Shown here: one piece after another, positions 11,583 through 24,098 of the stretch
Layout: the number at the start of each line of letters is the position of its first letter
How positions within the stretch are numbered: position 1 is the first letter of the stretch
Origin: Deinandra increscens subsp. villosa
Taxonomy: Eukaryota > Streptophyta > Magnoliopsida > Asterales > Asteraceae
Reading direction: 5' to 3'
DNA: 64,000 nucleotides
NCBI GenBank assembly: GCA_039602395.1
Contig: JBCNJP010000006.1
Location: 40,821,279 to 40,885,278 of the forward strand
The notes under the pieces: generated by a model
Told to the model about the DNA's origin: nothing
What the model saw: only the letters and a program-made list of their open reading frames with translations
The model's database searches: none
Program-made: the position numbers and the translations under genes

Positions 11583-12145
11583 AACTCGTCATCCAAACTC
11601 CCCATCGACATGTGCAGTATCTGGTCACCACTTAGACTTGTATCTTCAATCAAACTCCCCCTCAACTTGATGGTTAGTTTGATCTTGAAAATTTGTTTTT
11701 AATATCTTGTGTCGATCAATCGAAAACAAACAAGAAATAAAATATGTTTTGCTTTTACCAAGTTTATGCTAAAACATACCAAAAATCTTTTTGAATTTTC
11801 TGAAATGAAATATGGAATGCAATACAGAATCAGACACTATTTTTTATTTTATGAGAAAGATCACGACGCGAGATCATATTAGACATAACGCATCTAGCAC
11901 ATTTCAATTTCGGCCTTAATCAGCATGCAAGCCAAGATAATCACAAATACAACATTTATGTTTATTTCAGCACGAACCAATCATATTTATCATTTTCAGA
12001 TATGCTTAAGTTAATTTTATCATGCACTGATAACTTGGCCTCCACTCTATCCGAAATACTGGCAAATCATCATATTTATCATATAGAATCAACTTTTATT
12101 AGAGATATAAGCATCCTTGATGAATCATGCAAAATAAAACAGAAC
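11583..12145 (-). other. 3' non-coding region of element C next to its LTR
   Basis: Matches the LTR-proximal 3' region of the other gag-only elements on the minus strand (the block around GTTTTAGCATAAAC near 11765, and a short GATCTT block near 11860). No gene is visible. The distal hairpin is not recognisable here. Confidence 0.6.
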
Positions 12146-12385
12146 CTCAAATACCCAGCAATCAGGTCGGTCTTGTGGACACGTAGAGAAAGCCCAAGTA
12201 TTTGAGAAAATAAGAAAGAAAAACAAGTTGAAGTTGTATAATTCAACAACGATGAGGTCGGCCTTGTGGGCACGCAGAGAAAGTCCGATGAATTATACGA
12301 AACACCAAAGAAAATAAAGCAGAACCTCAAACGAACAACAAGCAGGTTGATATTTCGATACGCAGAGAAAGTCCGATCGTTTGAG
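12146..12385 (-). other. Structured 3' RNA module (element C): three stem-loops
   Basis: Read on the minus strand: stem-loop 1 (12326-12385) has arms CTCAAACGA/TCGTTTGAG. Stem-loop 2 (12236-12298) has arms GTATAATTC/GAATTATAC and terminal hairpin GCC-CACAA-GGC. Stem-loop 3 (12146-12206) has arms CTCAAATAC/GTATTTGAG and terminal hairpin GTC-CACAA-GAC. The arms differ from the other elements but still pair, which argues for selection on structure. Single-base length differences break any reading frame across the module. Confidence 0.75.
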
Positions 12386-12557
12386 AAAATAAAGAAAATG
12401 AAACAAGTTTAAATCTTTCAAAATGAAAACATGCATTCATCAGGATATCTCTTATTCTATTTTGGTCAGAATCATCACACAACATTCATCAAGAAGCAAA
12501 TAACCAAAGATCATCAGGCACGCTTAATGTTTATATCTTACTTGCAGATATCAGATT

Positions 12558-13220
12558 TGTAAGGAATATCGCTTTGGAGATTTCCGGCTGAAAGCCCGTT
12601 TGGATGTTTTTCGGTTGAAGTTGAAGTTCAAGCGGAAGTCTCAACTTCGAGCGGAACCGGCAGTTCAAGCGGAAGAAGCATTTTTGTCTGTTAGCGAATA
12701 TTTCGGGTGAACTCGATTATCCACCAGATAATGAGTTCAATCGGACTTTTCCTGAGAAGTCTTTTCAGTAGTCCAATCCTGCAAAAACTTCTCGATTGCT
12801 TCCAAATCTATCAAAGCCGCTCTCCAAATATAGGTGGTTGCTATTGATACTCAAGATATTCCAATTGTCGAAGTTTATTCTTTTGGTAGTTTGTATTTGA
12901 CTTTGTAGTTAACGGTTTAAATTATATCGTTCGAGATCAATGGCTGTCATTGATCTTATCAGCACTATATATAGCATTAGTTAGCTCTAGTTTGCACACG
13001 GTACTTGATCACCTTGTAATAGTGTAACTTTGAGTTAATTCAAATAGTGCCGAGTATTTCTTACTTCGTTGTTACTATACTTATGCAAATCAAACACTAC
13101 CTAATACAAGAGAACTAAAATCAGCTCAAGTAAAGTGAAATATAACTTTAATCCAGCAGGGTTATATTTACAAGTAGAGGGTTCTTGTTTAGCTAAAGTC
13201 TAACTAATTTCGATCCTACA
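12558..13220 (+). repeat. 5' LTR of element A
   Basis: TGTAAGG...CCTACA, 663 bp. TATA-like ACTATATATAG lies near 12964-12975, with TTCAAGCGGAA motifs upstream. Confidence 0.95.
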
Positions 13221-13222
13221 AG

Positions 13223-13234
13223 TGGTATCAGAGC
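13223..13234 (+). promoter_or_regulatory. Primer binding site of element A
   Basis: TGGTATCAGAGC, two bases after the LTR. It is complementary to the 3' end of plant initiator tRNA-Met, which primes minus-strand synthesis. Confidence 0.93.
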
Positions 13235-13333
13235 ATTGGCTCTCACTTTGAAGACTTCCAGTGCTTCAAAGTTGATACTCTACTCGTTTACTTTACAAGC
13301 TTTGTTGTTTCTGCCTTTCAAAAGTTTTTCAAA

Positions 13334-16246
13334 ATGAATGAACTTGGTTTGGGATGTTCAAACAATAGTGCTAACAAACAGCCAATGTTCACTCCTGAGG
13401 ACTTTGGTACCTGGAAACTCAGGATGGAAGATTTTGTTAGAATCTTAGAACGCCGTATATGGAACTCTTTAACTGAAGGTCCTTATTCACCCACAGTTCC
13501 ATCTGCTGATGACGCTGAAGTCAGAATACCAAAACCTATAGATAAATATGTTGACTCTGGCTATGTTGCTCTCGAATTTGACTATAAGGCATATTGGACT
13601 CTACTTGGTGCACTTCCCAACTCCTTTTTAAGTGGGTTTAAGGGTTACAAAACTGCACATAGCCTGTGGAATGCCTTAAGTGAAATGTATGAAGGAACCA
13701 GTGAGGTTAAAGAAAACAAGAAAGATGTTTTAAAACAGAAATATGAGAACTTTGCCTACAAATCTGGTGAATCTATGACCAACTAGTACTTGAGATTTGT
13801 TTCCTTACTTGATGAACTGCAAAAAGTAGATGTAAAACTAGATCAGGTCAATGTAAACAGAAAGTTCTTACGTTCTTTGTCTTCTGTGTGGACAGTTTAC
13901 ACTGTAAGCATCAGAGAATGTAAAAATTTGAAAAAGATGAGGCTTAGTGAACTTCATGGCATACTCAGTGCTTATGAAATGGAACTAAATCTTAAGCAAA
14001 ACTCATCTTCTGAGTCAACTCAGCTGTTATCAACTGCTTTAGTAACTACTGATTTTCAAAACCAGAGATCTTCAAACTCATCTTCATATCAGTCACCTAT
14101 AGTCAGCTTCCCTGATACACCAAGGTGTCAAGAGAGTTTTTCAAATTCCTTTGATAACTCTCACAATGCTTATGTAGCAACTGACTCATACCAAGGCTTC
14201 ATTCCTGAAGACATAGAATGTATAGGTGCTAATGATTTAGAAGAAATGGACATTTTGACCCAACTTTCTATGGTGTCTGTAAGAGCTCAAAGATTTTACA
14301 AAAGAATAGGTAGATCTTATAAAGGAGCAAAAGGTGCTCACATTGGCCTAGACAAAAGCAAGGTAAAATGCTATAACTGTCACCAACTGGGTCACTTTGC
14401 AAGAGAGTGCTCCCAACCAAGAAGGGAAGGACATAATCAGGGTCAAACTCAGATGAAGAATCATGGTGGAAACAACCACAACAACTCAAGCAACAATGCC
14501 GCTCATAGTTCAGGACAACAACCCACCCAACCAAAACCAGCCGGAAGTCAAAACCATCAGAATGTGGTTGCTGCTATAGCAAACCAAACTGAATGTGTTA
14601 AATGGGGAGACTTCCTAGCTGATTTCGATCCTATCAACCATGCTTTGATGGCCAAGCAAGATTCTCCTTCTGATCAGGTAAATTCAATTCCTGAAAAGGT
14701 TCTAGAAAATTTATGCAGCCCTGCCTGCATTGAACAAGTGACAAAGTACATAAATTACAACTTAGATCTGATTGATGAAGTTTCAAACTTAAATGAGTTA
14801 AAGGAATGCTTTAAGAAAACTGAGTCATCCTACATCACTAAGATTGACAACTTAAACAAGGAATTTGAATAATTTAAGCAAACTAACTCTATTCTTGAAA
14901 CACAACTGGATGATTTGTTGTCAAAACTTGAAAAATCAAGAAAAGAAACCAAATAAGCTAAGGCTGAGGTTACGTTCTTCAAATAAAACTAAAAGATGCT
15001 TTGTTCACTTGTGATAAATTTCAAACTGCTAATAAGAAAGCTGAGAAACTGTGGATGGGAGGGATGTATGGGAAAACGGGTGTTGGCTATAACAGTGTTG
15101 ATCCACCAACTGAATATTCACCCGCAATTGAACCAATCAAATCCCTGTTAACATAATGTAAAATTAGTCTCACTGTTGATGATACCTCATCACAGTTAAG
15201 CACCGAAAAATCTGTTGAAACCAAGAAGTCTGAAGTCAACAATGCAAGCACATCTGCATTAGTTACCAATCAAAAGTTTTGAAACCATCAATTGATGTCC
15301 CACCTCCAACTATTTATGAATCTAAGGATTTGGTCAATTAAACTACAAGCAAATTACCAACAATGAGTCTCCCAGGAAAAATGAGTTTTATGAAGCAAAA
15401 AGTCTTGAATGTGTTCTGTGGTGAAAAAGGGCACCTTGCTGCCATGTGTTTATTCAACCCACTGAGTAAAGTTCAACATCTTCCAAAACAAAAATTTGCT
15501 CAAAAACCAAAAACCGAATTCCAAAGAAAGCCCACAGGTAGAATCTCACCTGTGAAAAACCAAACAATGAAGTATTTTGGATCTGAGTCTAACCAGATAT
15601 TGGTGGGAAATGAAAGAAATGCAAGTTTTTCTGTTTTAAGGCAAAATTGTTTTTCGGTCAAAGTTCAACCGGAACGACCTTCCGCTCGAACTTCAGTTCA
15701 ACCGGAAAATCGAAACAAACCAGATCAGCTACTGCTCCCAAGCAGAGACCGAACGTACACTTTGCTGAAGGGTTTGAACTTTTTGAAAGTCAAGGTAGGA
15801 GAAATCCCTCAAGAGGAAAGACCACCTCAAGGGAAAGTTTTTCAAAAGGCAAGAAAACTAACCAACCGGAATTCCTTGGTAGTTCAAGTGAAAGTTACTG
15901 TGTTCCACATCAGGTTGAGAACTTTTCTCAAAGGTTTCCTCAATCACCTGAAAGAACTAAATTAGTCAATCAAGTTCACTTTTCATCAAATGAAATACCA
16001 AAGAAAGTGACCAATAAACAGAAAAAATTATGGGAATATCATGAAAGAAAAATTGCTGAGAGGAAAAACAACAAGAGTGAGAGATCAAGTCAAACAAGCA
16101 CTCCCTATGAGAGCTTGAACCTTGATAATGATGATCTTCTTACTGATGTTCCAGTTGTGAATACTTTAGTACTCAAGGAGTATAAGTATAACGATGCTTA
16201 TGGCAGACCCAAGACCACTCAGGCTTGGGTCCCCTATAGAAACTAA
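13334..16246 (+). pseudogene. Gag of element A, broken
   Basis: Starts at ATG 13334, about 100 bp after the primer site. The first part (FGTWKLRMEDFVRILERRIW and onward) is the copia Gag domain (Retrotran_gag_2/UBN2 type). A nonsense codon at 13784-13786 interrupts it and the same frame resumes to 14872. A CX2CX4HX4C knuckle (CYNCHQLGHFAREC, about 14370-14412) binds RNA. A Gln/Asn-rich tail and a charged helical part follow. Between 14873 and 15640 the frame is lost repeatedly. A second, incomplete knuckle-like segment (CGEKGHLAAMC, 15415-15450) lies in the damaged part. The end reopens at 15647-16246 and closes in DAYGRPKTTQAWVPYRN, a typical Sirevirus Gag/Pol boundary. Gag forms the virus-like particle. 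Confidence 0.88.
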
Positions 16247-16265
16247 TCAAATCTGATGTGGGCAG

Positions 16266-16939
16266 GTGCAAAATAAAGGCGAACATAACCTATGGGTAGT
16301 TGATAGTGGATGCACTTGCCACATGACAGTGAATAAGCATATACTGGAAAACACAAAAAGAATCAATGGAGGACCAGTTGCCTTTGGTAACACTAAAGGC
16401 CACATATCAGCACAAGGAGATGTGAGCAATGGACTGGTAAGTTTTGATAGAGTCAATTTTGTTGATACATTAAATTTCAACCTTCTCAGTGTCTCACAAA
16501 TGTGTGACAAGAACTTGAATTTGATGTTTAATGAGAGGGAGGCTATAGTTCTCAAACCTGGTATAGAAAATCCTGATGAGCTGATCATGCTTAAAGCACC
16601 CAGGAGAGATGGACTATATATTTTGGATATGTCAGTTGTTGCACCCACCTGTGGCACTGCTTGCTTTATATCCAAAGCCTCATTGGATGAATCTAATTTG
16701 TGGCATAGGAGGTTAGGACATGTAAACTACAAAAACATGAATAGAATTATCAATCTTGGCTTGGTTAAGGGTCTTCCTAACAAGCAATTTACATGTCCTG
16801 AACATTGTGTGCCATATCTCAAGGGCAAGCAACACAAAACCTCCTTCAAGCCAAAAGTTAAATCTTCTATTTCTCAACCTCTAGAGCTGTTGCACATGGA
16901 TCTTTTTGGTCCAACTAGAGTGATGAGTTTGGGAAAAGG
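16266..16939 (+). pseudogene. Protease and start of integrase (element A), cut by J
   Basis: The frame opens just after the Gag stop. LWVVDSGCTCHMT is the aspartic protease active site (about 16294-16332). The protease core follows, then the GAG-pre-integrase zinc region (LWHRRLGHVNYKNMNRI; the Cys pair has unusual spacing, CPEHC). The integrase core starts with the first catalytic Asp in LLHMDLFGPTRVMS. The sequence leaves homology at base 16940, where J begins. The same reading resumes after the assembly gap at 18442. Protease matures the polyprotein and integrase inserts the cDNA. Confidence 0.9.
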
Positions 16940-18438
16940 TGTTAGACCGGGTTATAAACGTTCAGGTTTGGGTAGTAACAATCAGAAAGATGGGCAGCAA
17001 GACAAGCAAAATCTGCCAAAGAAGATTCCAAAAGAAAAGAAAGATACCAATTAATCTTCATCAAATTTATCATTTAGCTCAGGTTTTCATCTCTACCATG
17101 GAGAAAGGATTCGGGGGTAAACGAAAAAAGAAGTTTTCTGAGAGTTATTCAAGAGTTGGTCAACAATTCAAAGATTCTTCTTCATCTGGTTCAAACACTA
17201 CTCCTCGAAGTCCTACTACAAAATGGGTGCATGCTAATAGATTTCAAGTCTTTGATGATTTTATGATAATTTTGAATCTAACGATGTGTGTCATGCATTT
17301 CAGGATAAAAAGACACCAAAGCGATCATATCGCTTGTGCTATCAATGTCATCGAAAAGGCCACATGACACAAAATTTTCCTGAAAGTGCAAAAAGAACAT
17401 TTTCTGATAAATCTGCCAATTTCATTGATGTATCTGGCAGAGTTTTTACTCAGTCAACACCTTCACCATTTAAATCTAAAAAGAAACAATTTTTAAAATA
17501 TGATTTAAGTGTTGTGGTTCATCACCTGATGATGACTCAGTTGAAACTGAAACAGTAGAATCGAAGTGGCAACTTAAGTCGGTCTACAAAGCTGCTAATG
17601 GTTTTAGTGAAGACACTGGCCGACTAGAAGCTGTGTGCTTCAGGTCATTTAAAAACTAATCGTTTTGTCCAGTGTGCAGGTTCTTCAAGAAGACCTAGTG
17701 GTGATTGTGAAGTACAAGCTTCAAGCAGTTACTCATAGTTGGGTTTCCTGAGTAACTTAAATTCAATGCTTTATATTACAAAACTGAAAGTTTTTCTGAA
17801 AGCTTAAACTGAACGGTATCAGTATCGAACGATTAATTTACTATCTTTTACATTCCAGATGTAGTTTAGGGGGAGAAAATTGAAAAAACAAAAACAGGTA
17901 TTTGTGTTTTGTTAAAATTAAAAATCAAAAAATAGAGTTNNNNNNNNNNNNNNNNNNNNNNNNNNNNNNNNNNNNNNNNNNNNNNNNNNNNNNNNNNNNN
18001 NNNNNNNNNNNNNNNNNNNNNNNNNNNNNNNNNNNNNNNNNNNNNNNNNNNNNNNNNNNNNNNNNNNNNNNNNNNNNNNNNNNNNNNNNNNNNNNNNNNN
18101 NNNNNNNNNNNNNNNNNNNNNNNNNNNNNNNNNNNNNNNNNNNNNNNNNNNNNNNNNNNNNNNNNNNNNNNNNNNNNNNNNNNNNNNNNNNNNNNNNNNN
18201 NNNNNNNNNNNNNNNNNNNNNNNNNNNNNNNNNNNNNNNNNNNNNNNNNNNNNNNNNNNNNNNNNNNNNNNNNNNNNNNNNNNNNNNNNNNNNNNNNNNN
18301 NNNNNNNNNNNNNNNNNNNNNNNNNNNNNNNNNNNNNNNNNNNNNNNNNNNNNNNNNNNNNNNNNNNNNNNNNNNNNNNNNNNNNNNNNNNNNNNNNNNN
18401 NNNNNNNNNNNNNNNNNNNNNNNNNNNNNNNNNNNNNN
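16940..18438 (+). mobile_element. Insertion J: fragment of a gag-only element, with gap
   Basis: It interrupts the integrase of A. It carries the C-terminal gag of the gag-only family (TTKWVHANRFQVFDDF, knuckle CYQCHRKGHMTQNF, and a GRL-type end near 17620-17658) followed by the purine-rich TTTAGGGGGAGAAAATTG (about 17867) of the 3' region. It starts TGTTAGACC after AAAGG (16935-16939), and integrase resumes after (A)AAGG at 18440-18443, so a TSD AAAGG is possible with one base hidden in the gap. The left end has no recognisable LTR, so J may be 5'-truncated or the join may be an assembly artefact. The frame breaks near 17260, 17550 and elsewhere. Confidence 0.6.
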
Positions 18439-18439
18439 N
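17940..18439. other. Assembly gap (500 N)
   Basis: Exactly 500 N, probably a placeholder of unknown true length. It hides the 3' end of insertion J. Confidence 0.98.
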
Positions 18440-18441
18440 AA

Positions 18442-19278
18442 GGGTCATAGTGTTTTGTCATTATTGATGAGTTTTCTAGATACACATGGGTTTTCTTTCT
18501 TAAAACAAAAGATGAAACTGCTGAATTGTTAAAAATTCTTGTGATAAATTTAGAAAATAAATCCAATTTCAAAGTGCAAACAATCAGATGTGATAATGGC
18601 ACTGAATTTAAAAATCATGTTTTAAATTCATTTTGCGAGGAAAAGGGAATTGTTAGATAATTCAGTGCTCCTAGAACTCCACAACAAAATAGTGTTGCTG
18701 AAAGGAGAAATGGGACACTGATTGAAGCTGCTAGGTCAATGTTAGCAGATTCTAAACTCCCAGTGATATTTTGGGCAGAAGCAGTAAACATTGCCTGTTA
18801 TGTCCAAAACAAGATTTTAATTGTTAAAGGCAAGAATAAGACACCATATGAGCTTTGGAGAAAAAGAATGCCAAACATTTATTTCTTTAAGCCATTTGGT
18901 TGTCCTGTCATAATATTAAAAACCAATGAGCTATTGCCTAAATTTGCAGAAAAGGCAGATGAAGGATATTTTGTTGGATATTCTGGTGTGTCTAAGGCAT
19001 ACAGAGTATACAACAAGAGAACCAAAGTTGTTGAAGAAACTATAAACGTGTCTTCCAATGAAAAATCTCCCAACAACTTTGAGTCTCAGCCCACCTGGTT
19101 ATTTGATATTGACGCAGTAACTACTACTTCCAACTTAAATGTTGATAAGCCTGTTAGTACATCAGTGCAGGGACATAATTCTTATAGGTCAGCTGATGAA
19201 CATTGGAAGAACAACCAAGTTGGAATCAAGAAGCCAATCTTCTTCTCTTCAATGAGTATCAAGCCTATCCTGCCAAAC
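18442..19278 (+). pseudogene. Integrase catalytic core and C-terminus (element A)
   Basis: Continues the integrase interrupted by J. It opens with a stop codon in place of a residue before CFVIIDEFSRYTWVFFL. The second catalytic Asp is in IRCDNGTEFKN, and the Glu is in APRTPQQNSVAERRNGT; a nonsense codon at 18657-18659 precedes the latter. Typical copia C-terminal signatures follow (FWAEAVNIACYVQN; YELWRKRMPN; FGCPVIIL; KADEGYFVGYS). The end of the open frame at 19284 is created by the N1 LTR, which entered at 19279 in the low-complexity linker before RT. The part after N1 restarts at 25541. The DDE core is recognisable but not functional. Confidence 0.9.
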
Positions 19279-19648
19279 TGTTGATACCTGATATGTGCGT
19301 CGTGTGAAGTATTGAGCAACGTGTGAAGTATCGAGCAAGGAACAAGTTCATGCCAAATTAGGTCTGGCCGAATCTGGTCCGAACCTGAAGTTCGGACTGG
19401 CCGAACCTCATGTTCGGAGGGAGTTCGGTGCAGCGAGCTATATATAGAAGTGTGTTCTTTGTATTGAGTAGTTCTAAGCGTGTGAGATTTCTGCTAAGTG
19501 TGTGTTTTCAAGGTGTTTCTCTGTGTTGTGTTTCTAAGTGTTTACTGATTGTAATTATTCTTCGTTGATCAATAAAACAATCGGTTAATTACGTTTTGAT
19601 GTCCGATTAGCTAGATCGAGTAGACGATCCGATGCTCACGCATTTTCA
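19279..19648 (+). repeat. 5' LTR of element N1
   Basis: 370 bp. TATA-like CTATATATAG at about 19438, AATAAAA at about 19571. U3 carries CCGAAC and GTTCGG motifs in both orientations. Confidence 0.92.
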
Positions 19649-19650
19649 AG

Positions 19651-19662
19651 TGGTATCAGAGC
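19651..19662 (+). promoter_or_regulatory. Primer binding site of N1
   Basis: TGGTATCAGAGC, two bases after the LTR; initiator tRNA-Met type, the same as in element A. Confidence 0.92.
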
Positions 19663-20138
19663 TTTCTGGTTCACTCTACTGATCTGTGGTTGCAATTTTC
19701 GGATTTTTGAACGTTTTTGAAATTTTCTCGAGTTGGTTTATGTGATTTCAATCATTTCTGTCGTGTATTTCGTGTCAAATTTGTTCCTAGTTCGTTCATA
19801 ATCAGTTTTTCTGTCCTACTGCTGCAAATCTCATAAAAATTCGTCCAAAATCGAACGTTTTTGAAAAATTATGTCGATGTTCGGAGGGTTCTGGTCATGT
19901 TCGGAGTAACTGCTCCGAAGCTCAAGTTTAGAGTAAGTTCGGTCAAAGTTCGGAGCTTGTACTAGTTCGGTGTAGGTTCGGAGTAGCTTCGGAGTGTTGT
20001 TCGGACATAGTTCGTTGTTTAGTGATTCGGATAGAGTTCGGACGGCTGATTTAGGTTCGGACGAAGTTCGGACGAGGTTTGGAGGTCAGTGATAGGTTCG
20101 GAGCAAGTTCGGCCGATCAGAATTCAAAATTTTCAACG
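19663..20138 (+). other. Leader of N1 with GTTCGG repeats
   Basis: Non-coding leader before gag. From about 19876 to 20115 it holds about twelve copies of GTTCGG (often GTTCGGA), spaced irregularly. The complement CCGAAC occurs in U3 of the LTR. A short open frame through the leader (from 20079) is an extension of gag, not a separate gene. Confidence 0.75.
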
Positions 20139-23100
20139 ATGTCGGAATTTCAAGCATTTGCGACGATGCAGAATGTGATGCAAACTATGCTAAATTTTGA
20201 CAATGAAATCGGAACAAGTCAGAAAGTTCCCAAATTGTTGAAGCTAGAAGATTATCAAAATTGGAAGAAACGATTTTCCGCTTACATAAGTACAAATGAT
20301 ATCGATTTGTGGATCCCACTTAAGAAGCTTTATCACCATCCAACAGATGCGGGAGATTATAAAGAAGTTCATACCTTTGATCTTGCTGAAAGAAAATCAT
20401 ACAAGCTTGAACAAAAAGCATACGGTTATCTTACAATGGCATTACCCACTGAGTTGCTTCATCAATTTAGCACTTGCAAGAAATCTAAGCAATTGTGGGA
20501 TGCTTTATCAGCGAGGTGTGAAGGTAATGATGACTACAAGAAGAGTCGGAAGAAAGTTCTAAACAAAGAGTTTGATAATTTTTAGAATTATGACAATGAA
20601 AACATTACTGCTCTCGTTTCAAGGTTGTCACACTTGATTAGTTAATTAAAGGTGGTTGGGATTGAGAAAACCGATGCTGATTTGAAGGAAAAGATTTTGG
20701 AAGCGTTGCCTGAAAAATGGGAAAACTATGTTTTGCTACTCACTCATGATAAGGATTATTTTACAATGACATTTCACGAGCTTACTGGAAAACTTCATGC
20801 TCGGGAAATGGAAATGTTAAACTCAAAGAAGTCAACTGCTACTTTGTAGAATCCAGAATTGTATCATGGTGAGAATAGTGCAAGCATGAATGCAAAAGCT
20901 AAGCCAAATTTGAGTTCTGCACCAAGTGTTGCTTTATTGTCAGGAAGTTCAGGAAATTCTGATAACAATTCTTCACGGGGTTGTAGCTTTACAATTCCAC
21001 ATTCATCCAGTCAGAATGCGTTTAAGTTGAATCAACAGATGATTGCGCCAAAATGATTTTTGCATTGATTTCATCATCTTTTGGGTTGATTATCAAGAAT
21101 GTTGCTGATGCAAAGTTAACCAACGATGATCTTGATGCACTTGATGATGATCAACTAACTGAATTGGATATATCTTGGCAATATGCTATGTTATGCCAAC
21201 GATCGAAGAGATTTTTCAAGAAACATGGAAGAAATATTTCTGGTGAGAAATTGGGCTTTGACAAGTCAAAATTAAAGTGTTACAAATGTTCCCAACTTGG
21301 ACATTTTGCTAAAGAATGTCCACATGCTAATAAACCTGGTTTTACTCAATCACCCAAGCCTGGTTTTTCTCAACCATCTACTAGTAATACAAGCAAGACA
21401 ACAGCCTTGACAATTCAACATGATGGTGTTTATGATCGGGGTACACAATTTGGATATGATTCATCAGCATTAATTGTCACTCATGTTCAATCAGACGATG
21501 ATTGTTCAAATAATAGTTCTGATACAAGTTTCAACACCAAGTTCTTATGACTGCTGAAAATTTAGAGAGTTTGATGAAAGAAAATGCTTCGTTGTTGAAT
21601 AAAGTTCAAAAGCTGTCTGAGGAATTTGATGTGATTAATTCAAGTTTGAAGATTTCTAAGGAAAATGAGAAAGAGTTGGTTTTGAAGAATGAATGTTTAA
21701 TGATTGAGATCAAATTGCTGAATGAAGTTTTAGAAGTGTCCAAACAAGATAAGAAGGATGTTGAAGCTGCCAGAGCAAAGGTTTGTGAAGAACGGAATGA
21801 GTTGGTAAAAGAGGTTAAAGAATGGAAGTTTAATGCTGAAGATGCTGCTACTGACTTCAAGAATTTATTTGAAAAGTCCAAAATCATACTTGATTTGCTT
21901 ACACAGAATATTGAAGAATCTGCTAGCAAGATTGAAACATATCAAGTTGACATGGAAAAGTTGTTGGATGAGAAGCGGGAGTTGGTTAGTGTGAATAAAG
22001 TTCAAACAGAAAATTTGGAGATTCAAAGGCGAAATGAAGCTAAACTAAAGAAAGAGTTGTTTGAAGGATTGGAAAATCTTCGAATGCAAAAGTTTGAAAC
22101 TCATAAAGTTGCTAAGCGTTTGATAGCTACAGAGAAAGAGTTGGCTGAAGCACAACAGAAAATTTCTGATCTCAAAATTCAAGTCATCGATGCAAATCGT
22201 TTGCTGAATAATGTATCAAATTCTCAAGTTTTCACAAGCTTCTTAGCTAATGATGCTAATTTTGAGAAGATGTTTGATAAAACTACATCACCTCCGGCTC
22301 AAATTAAAGAAGCATTCAAAGAAGTGAAGGCACAAGTTGAAGATTTTGATTATTCAATGGTTTCATCATCTACTTCTGAGGTAGAAAAGGTTGTACCAAA
22401 AAGGAAAAACAAGAAGAACAACAAGAAGAAGGAAAAGAAATCTGAGATTCCTCCTGCTCCGAAGTTTGTATTTGGTTCATCCTCTGCTGATAATGAGAAG
22501 TCAGCTACTTCAAGTGACAAGTTTAAGTCACAACTTGACTTTAATGAGAATATCTTCTATGATCAGAAGAATGTAACTGAAGTGAAGGCTGAATTTTCTC
22601 GATTAGCAAAGAATGGACATTCTAATTCTGAGGAGAGAGTTGTTGGAAAGCATGTAGGTCTGGGCTTTAAGGCAAAAGATGTAACAGATGAGAAGGCTCC
22701 ATAATCATCATCTCAAGATTTGAAGAAATTGAAGCTGAAGCAAGTGAAGAAGGATGTGTTTAAGGCTGAAAAAGTTCAACCTGAGAGATTCTACAAGCTC
22801 AAAGGTTCTGCTCAGCTTTTCTCTGATAAAGAATTTCCTCTTCATTGTGTTGATGCTCGAAAGATTTCTGAAGTTTTTGTGAAAGCTCAAGTTTCTACTG
22901 ATGGTTCTTTATCTCAAAGCCCAACATCCAAATGGGTTCATGATCACAGACATCAGGTATATGATTCTCATTCTGATCATGTTCGAGATATTCCTATGTG
23001 TAATTCATCGCAGGAACATCACAAGTGGGACAAGACAAAGCAAATTTGTTATATTTGCCGCCAAACAGGGCATATGGCAAAATATTGTCCACTACCTGTT

Positions 23101-23424
23101 GATTCCCCACAACGGTTTCATAAGAAACTTGTTTTTGGTAAAATTGCTCAACAGAAATTCTTTAATGAAGGTGGCAGAGTTTTTGATGAAGTTGAACCTA
23201 CATTCTTTCAAAAACAAAAATGTTTTGTTCCAATGTTTCGACAAATTCAAAATGTAGGTTCATCATCACAGTCACCTGTGATAACTTCATCACAGTCACT
23301 TGTGATAAGTTCATCACAAACTGAATTACCAAAATCACAGCAATGGAAACCTAAGGTGGTTTCTAAGCAAAACCAGGACACTGGTCGACCAGAAGCAATC
23401 CGCTTTGGGTCGTTTATGAACTAA
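20139..23424 (+). pseudogene. Long Gag of N1, broken
   Basis: I chose ATG 20139 because elements E and F start at the same place. The N-terminal Gag domain (VPKLLKLEDYQNWKKRFSAY; UBN2/Retrotran_gag_2 type) is followed by a Ser/Asn-rich linker and a first CCHC knuckle (CYKCSQLGHFAKEC, about 21279-21320). A long coiled coil (about 21560-22200) and a Lys-rich stretch come next. A second CCHC knuckle (CYICRQTGHMAKYC, about 23048-23090) precedes the conserved end (DTGRPEAIRFGSF, stop at 23422-23424). Breaks: stops at 20583, 20643, 20847 and 22702, and frameshifts near 21050 and 21545. At about 1,095 codons it is more than twice a usual copia Gag. Nothing resembling pol follows. Confidence 0.9.
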
Positions 23425-24098
23425 CCAGTTTAACCAGTGTGCAGGTACTTCTAGAAGACCTATCGACGATTGCAAAGTTGTTGATGGAGGAGTATTCTGC
23501 TTAATTTAAATTTCATGATCGAATTTTCTATACTCTGCATATTTTCTAAAAGTCTAAGTCTACAACTGCAAAATATCCGTGTTGATTGATCATTTTTCTT
23601 TACTTACATTTTTTTTTTCTCAAAAAGTCAAAAATAGAGTCTTGTTTTTGTGTAAAATGAAAATCCAAAAATAGAGTTTTCATTTTAAGAGGGAGAATTG
23701 TAAGTAAGGGGGAGTAATTGAGAAAGAGCATGTTATGGGGAGAAGGTGAATACATGCCAAATATATAAAGAAGAAAGGTGAATACATGCACAATATATAA
23801 AATTGTGAGAAATTGATCATTGGGAAATGATGGTACATTGGCTTACGTATCTGACTCATGGATAGAGTAGATGAAAGAGCCATAAGATCATTGTTTGATG
23901 TGCTTGGTAGGCTCGGCAAATCAGAAAGTATTCAGATGTGATATACACTAAATACTAATGCTTGACCATGTGGATAACATCTTGATGCATATTTCCATGA
24001 CACAAAAAGAAGAATAAGTGTGAAAATCAAAATGAGAAGTCACTGTATACATGTGTTCATTTTGCAAAGATTTAAACTTGTTTAATTTTCTTTATTTT

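Noticed and set aside
13223..13234. tRNA gene fragments
   Set aside because: TGGTATCAGAGC sites are primer binding sites complementary to the tRNA end; no cloverleaf is present.
17902..18602. Long open frames across the first gap
   Set aside because: They consist almost entirely of N and have no meaning.
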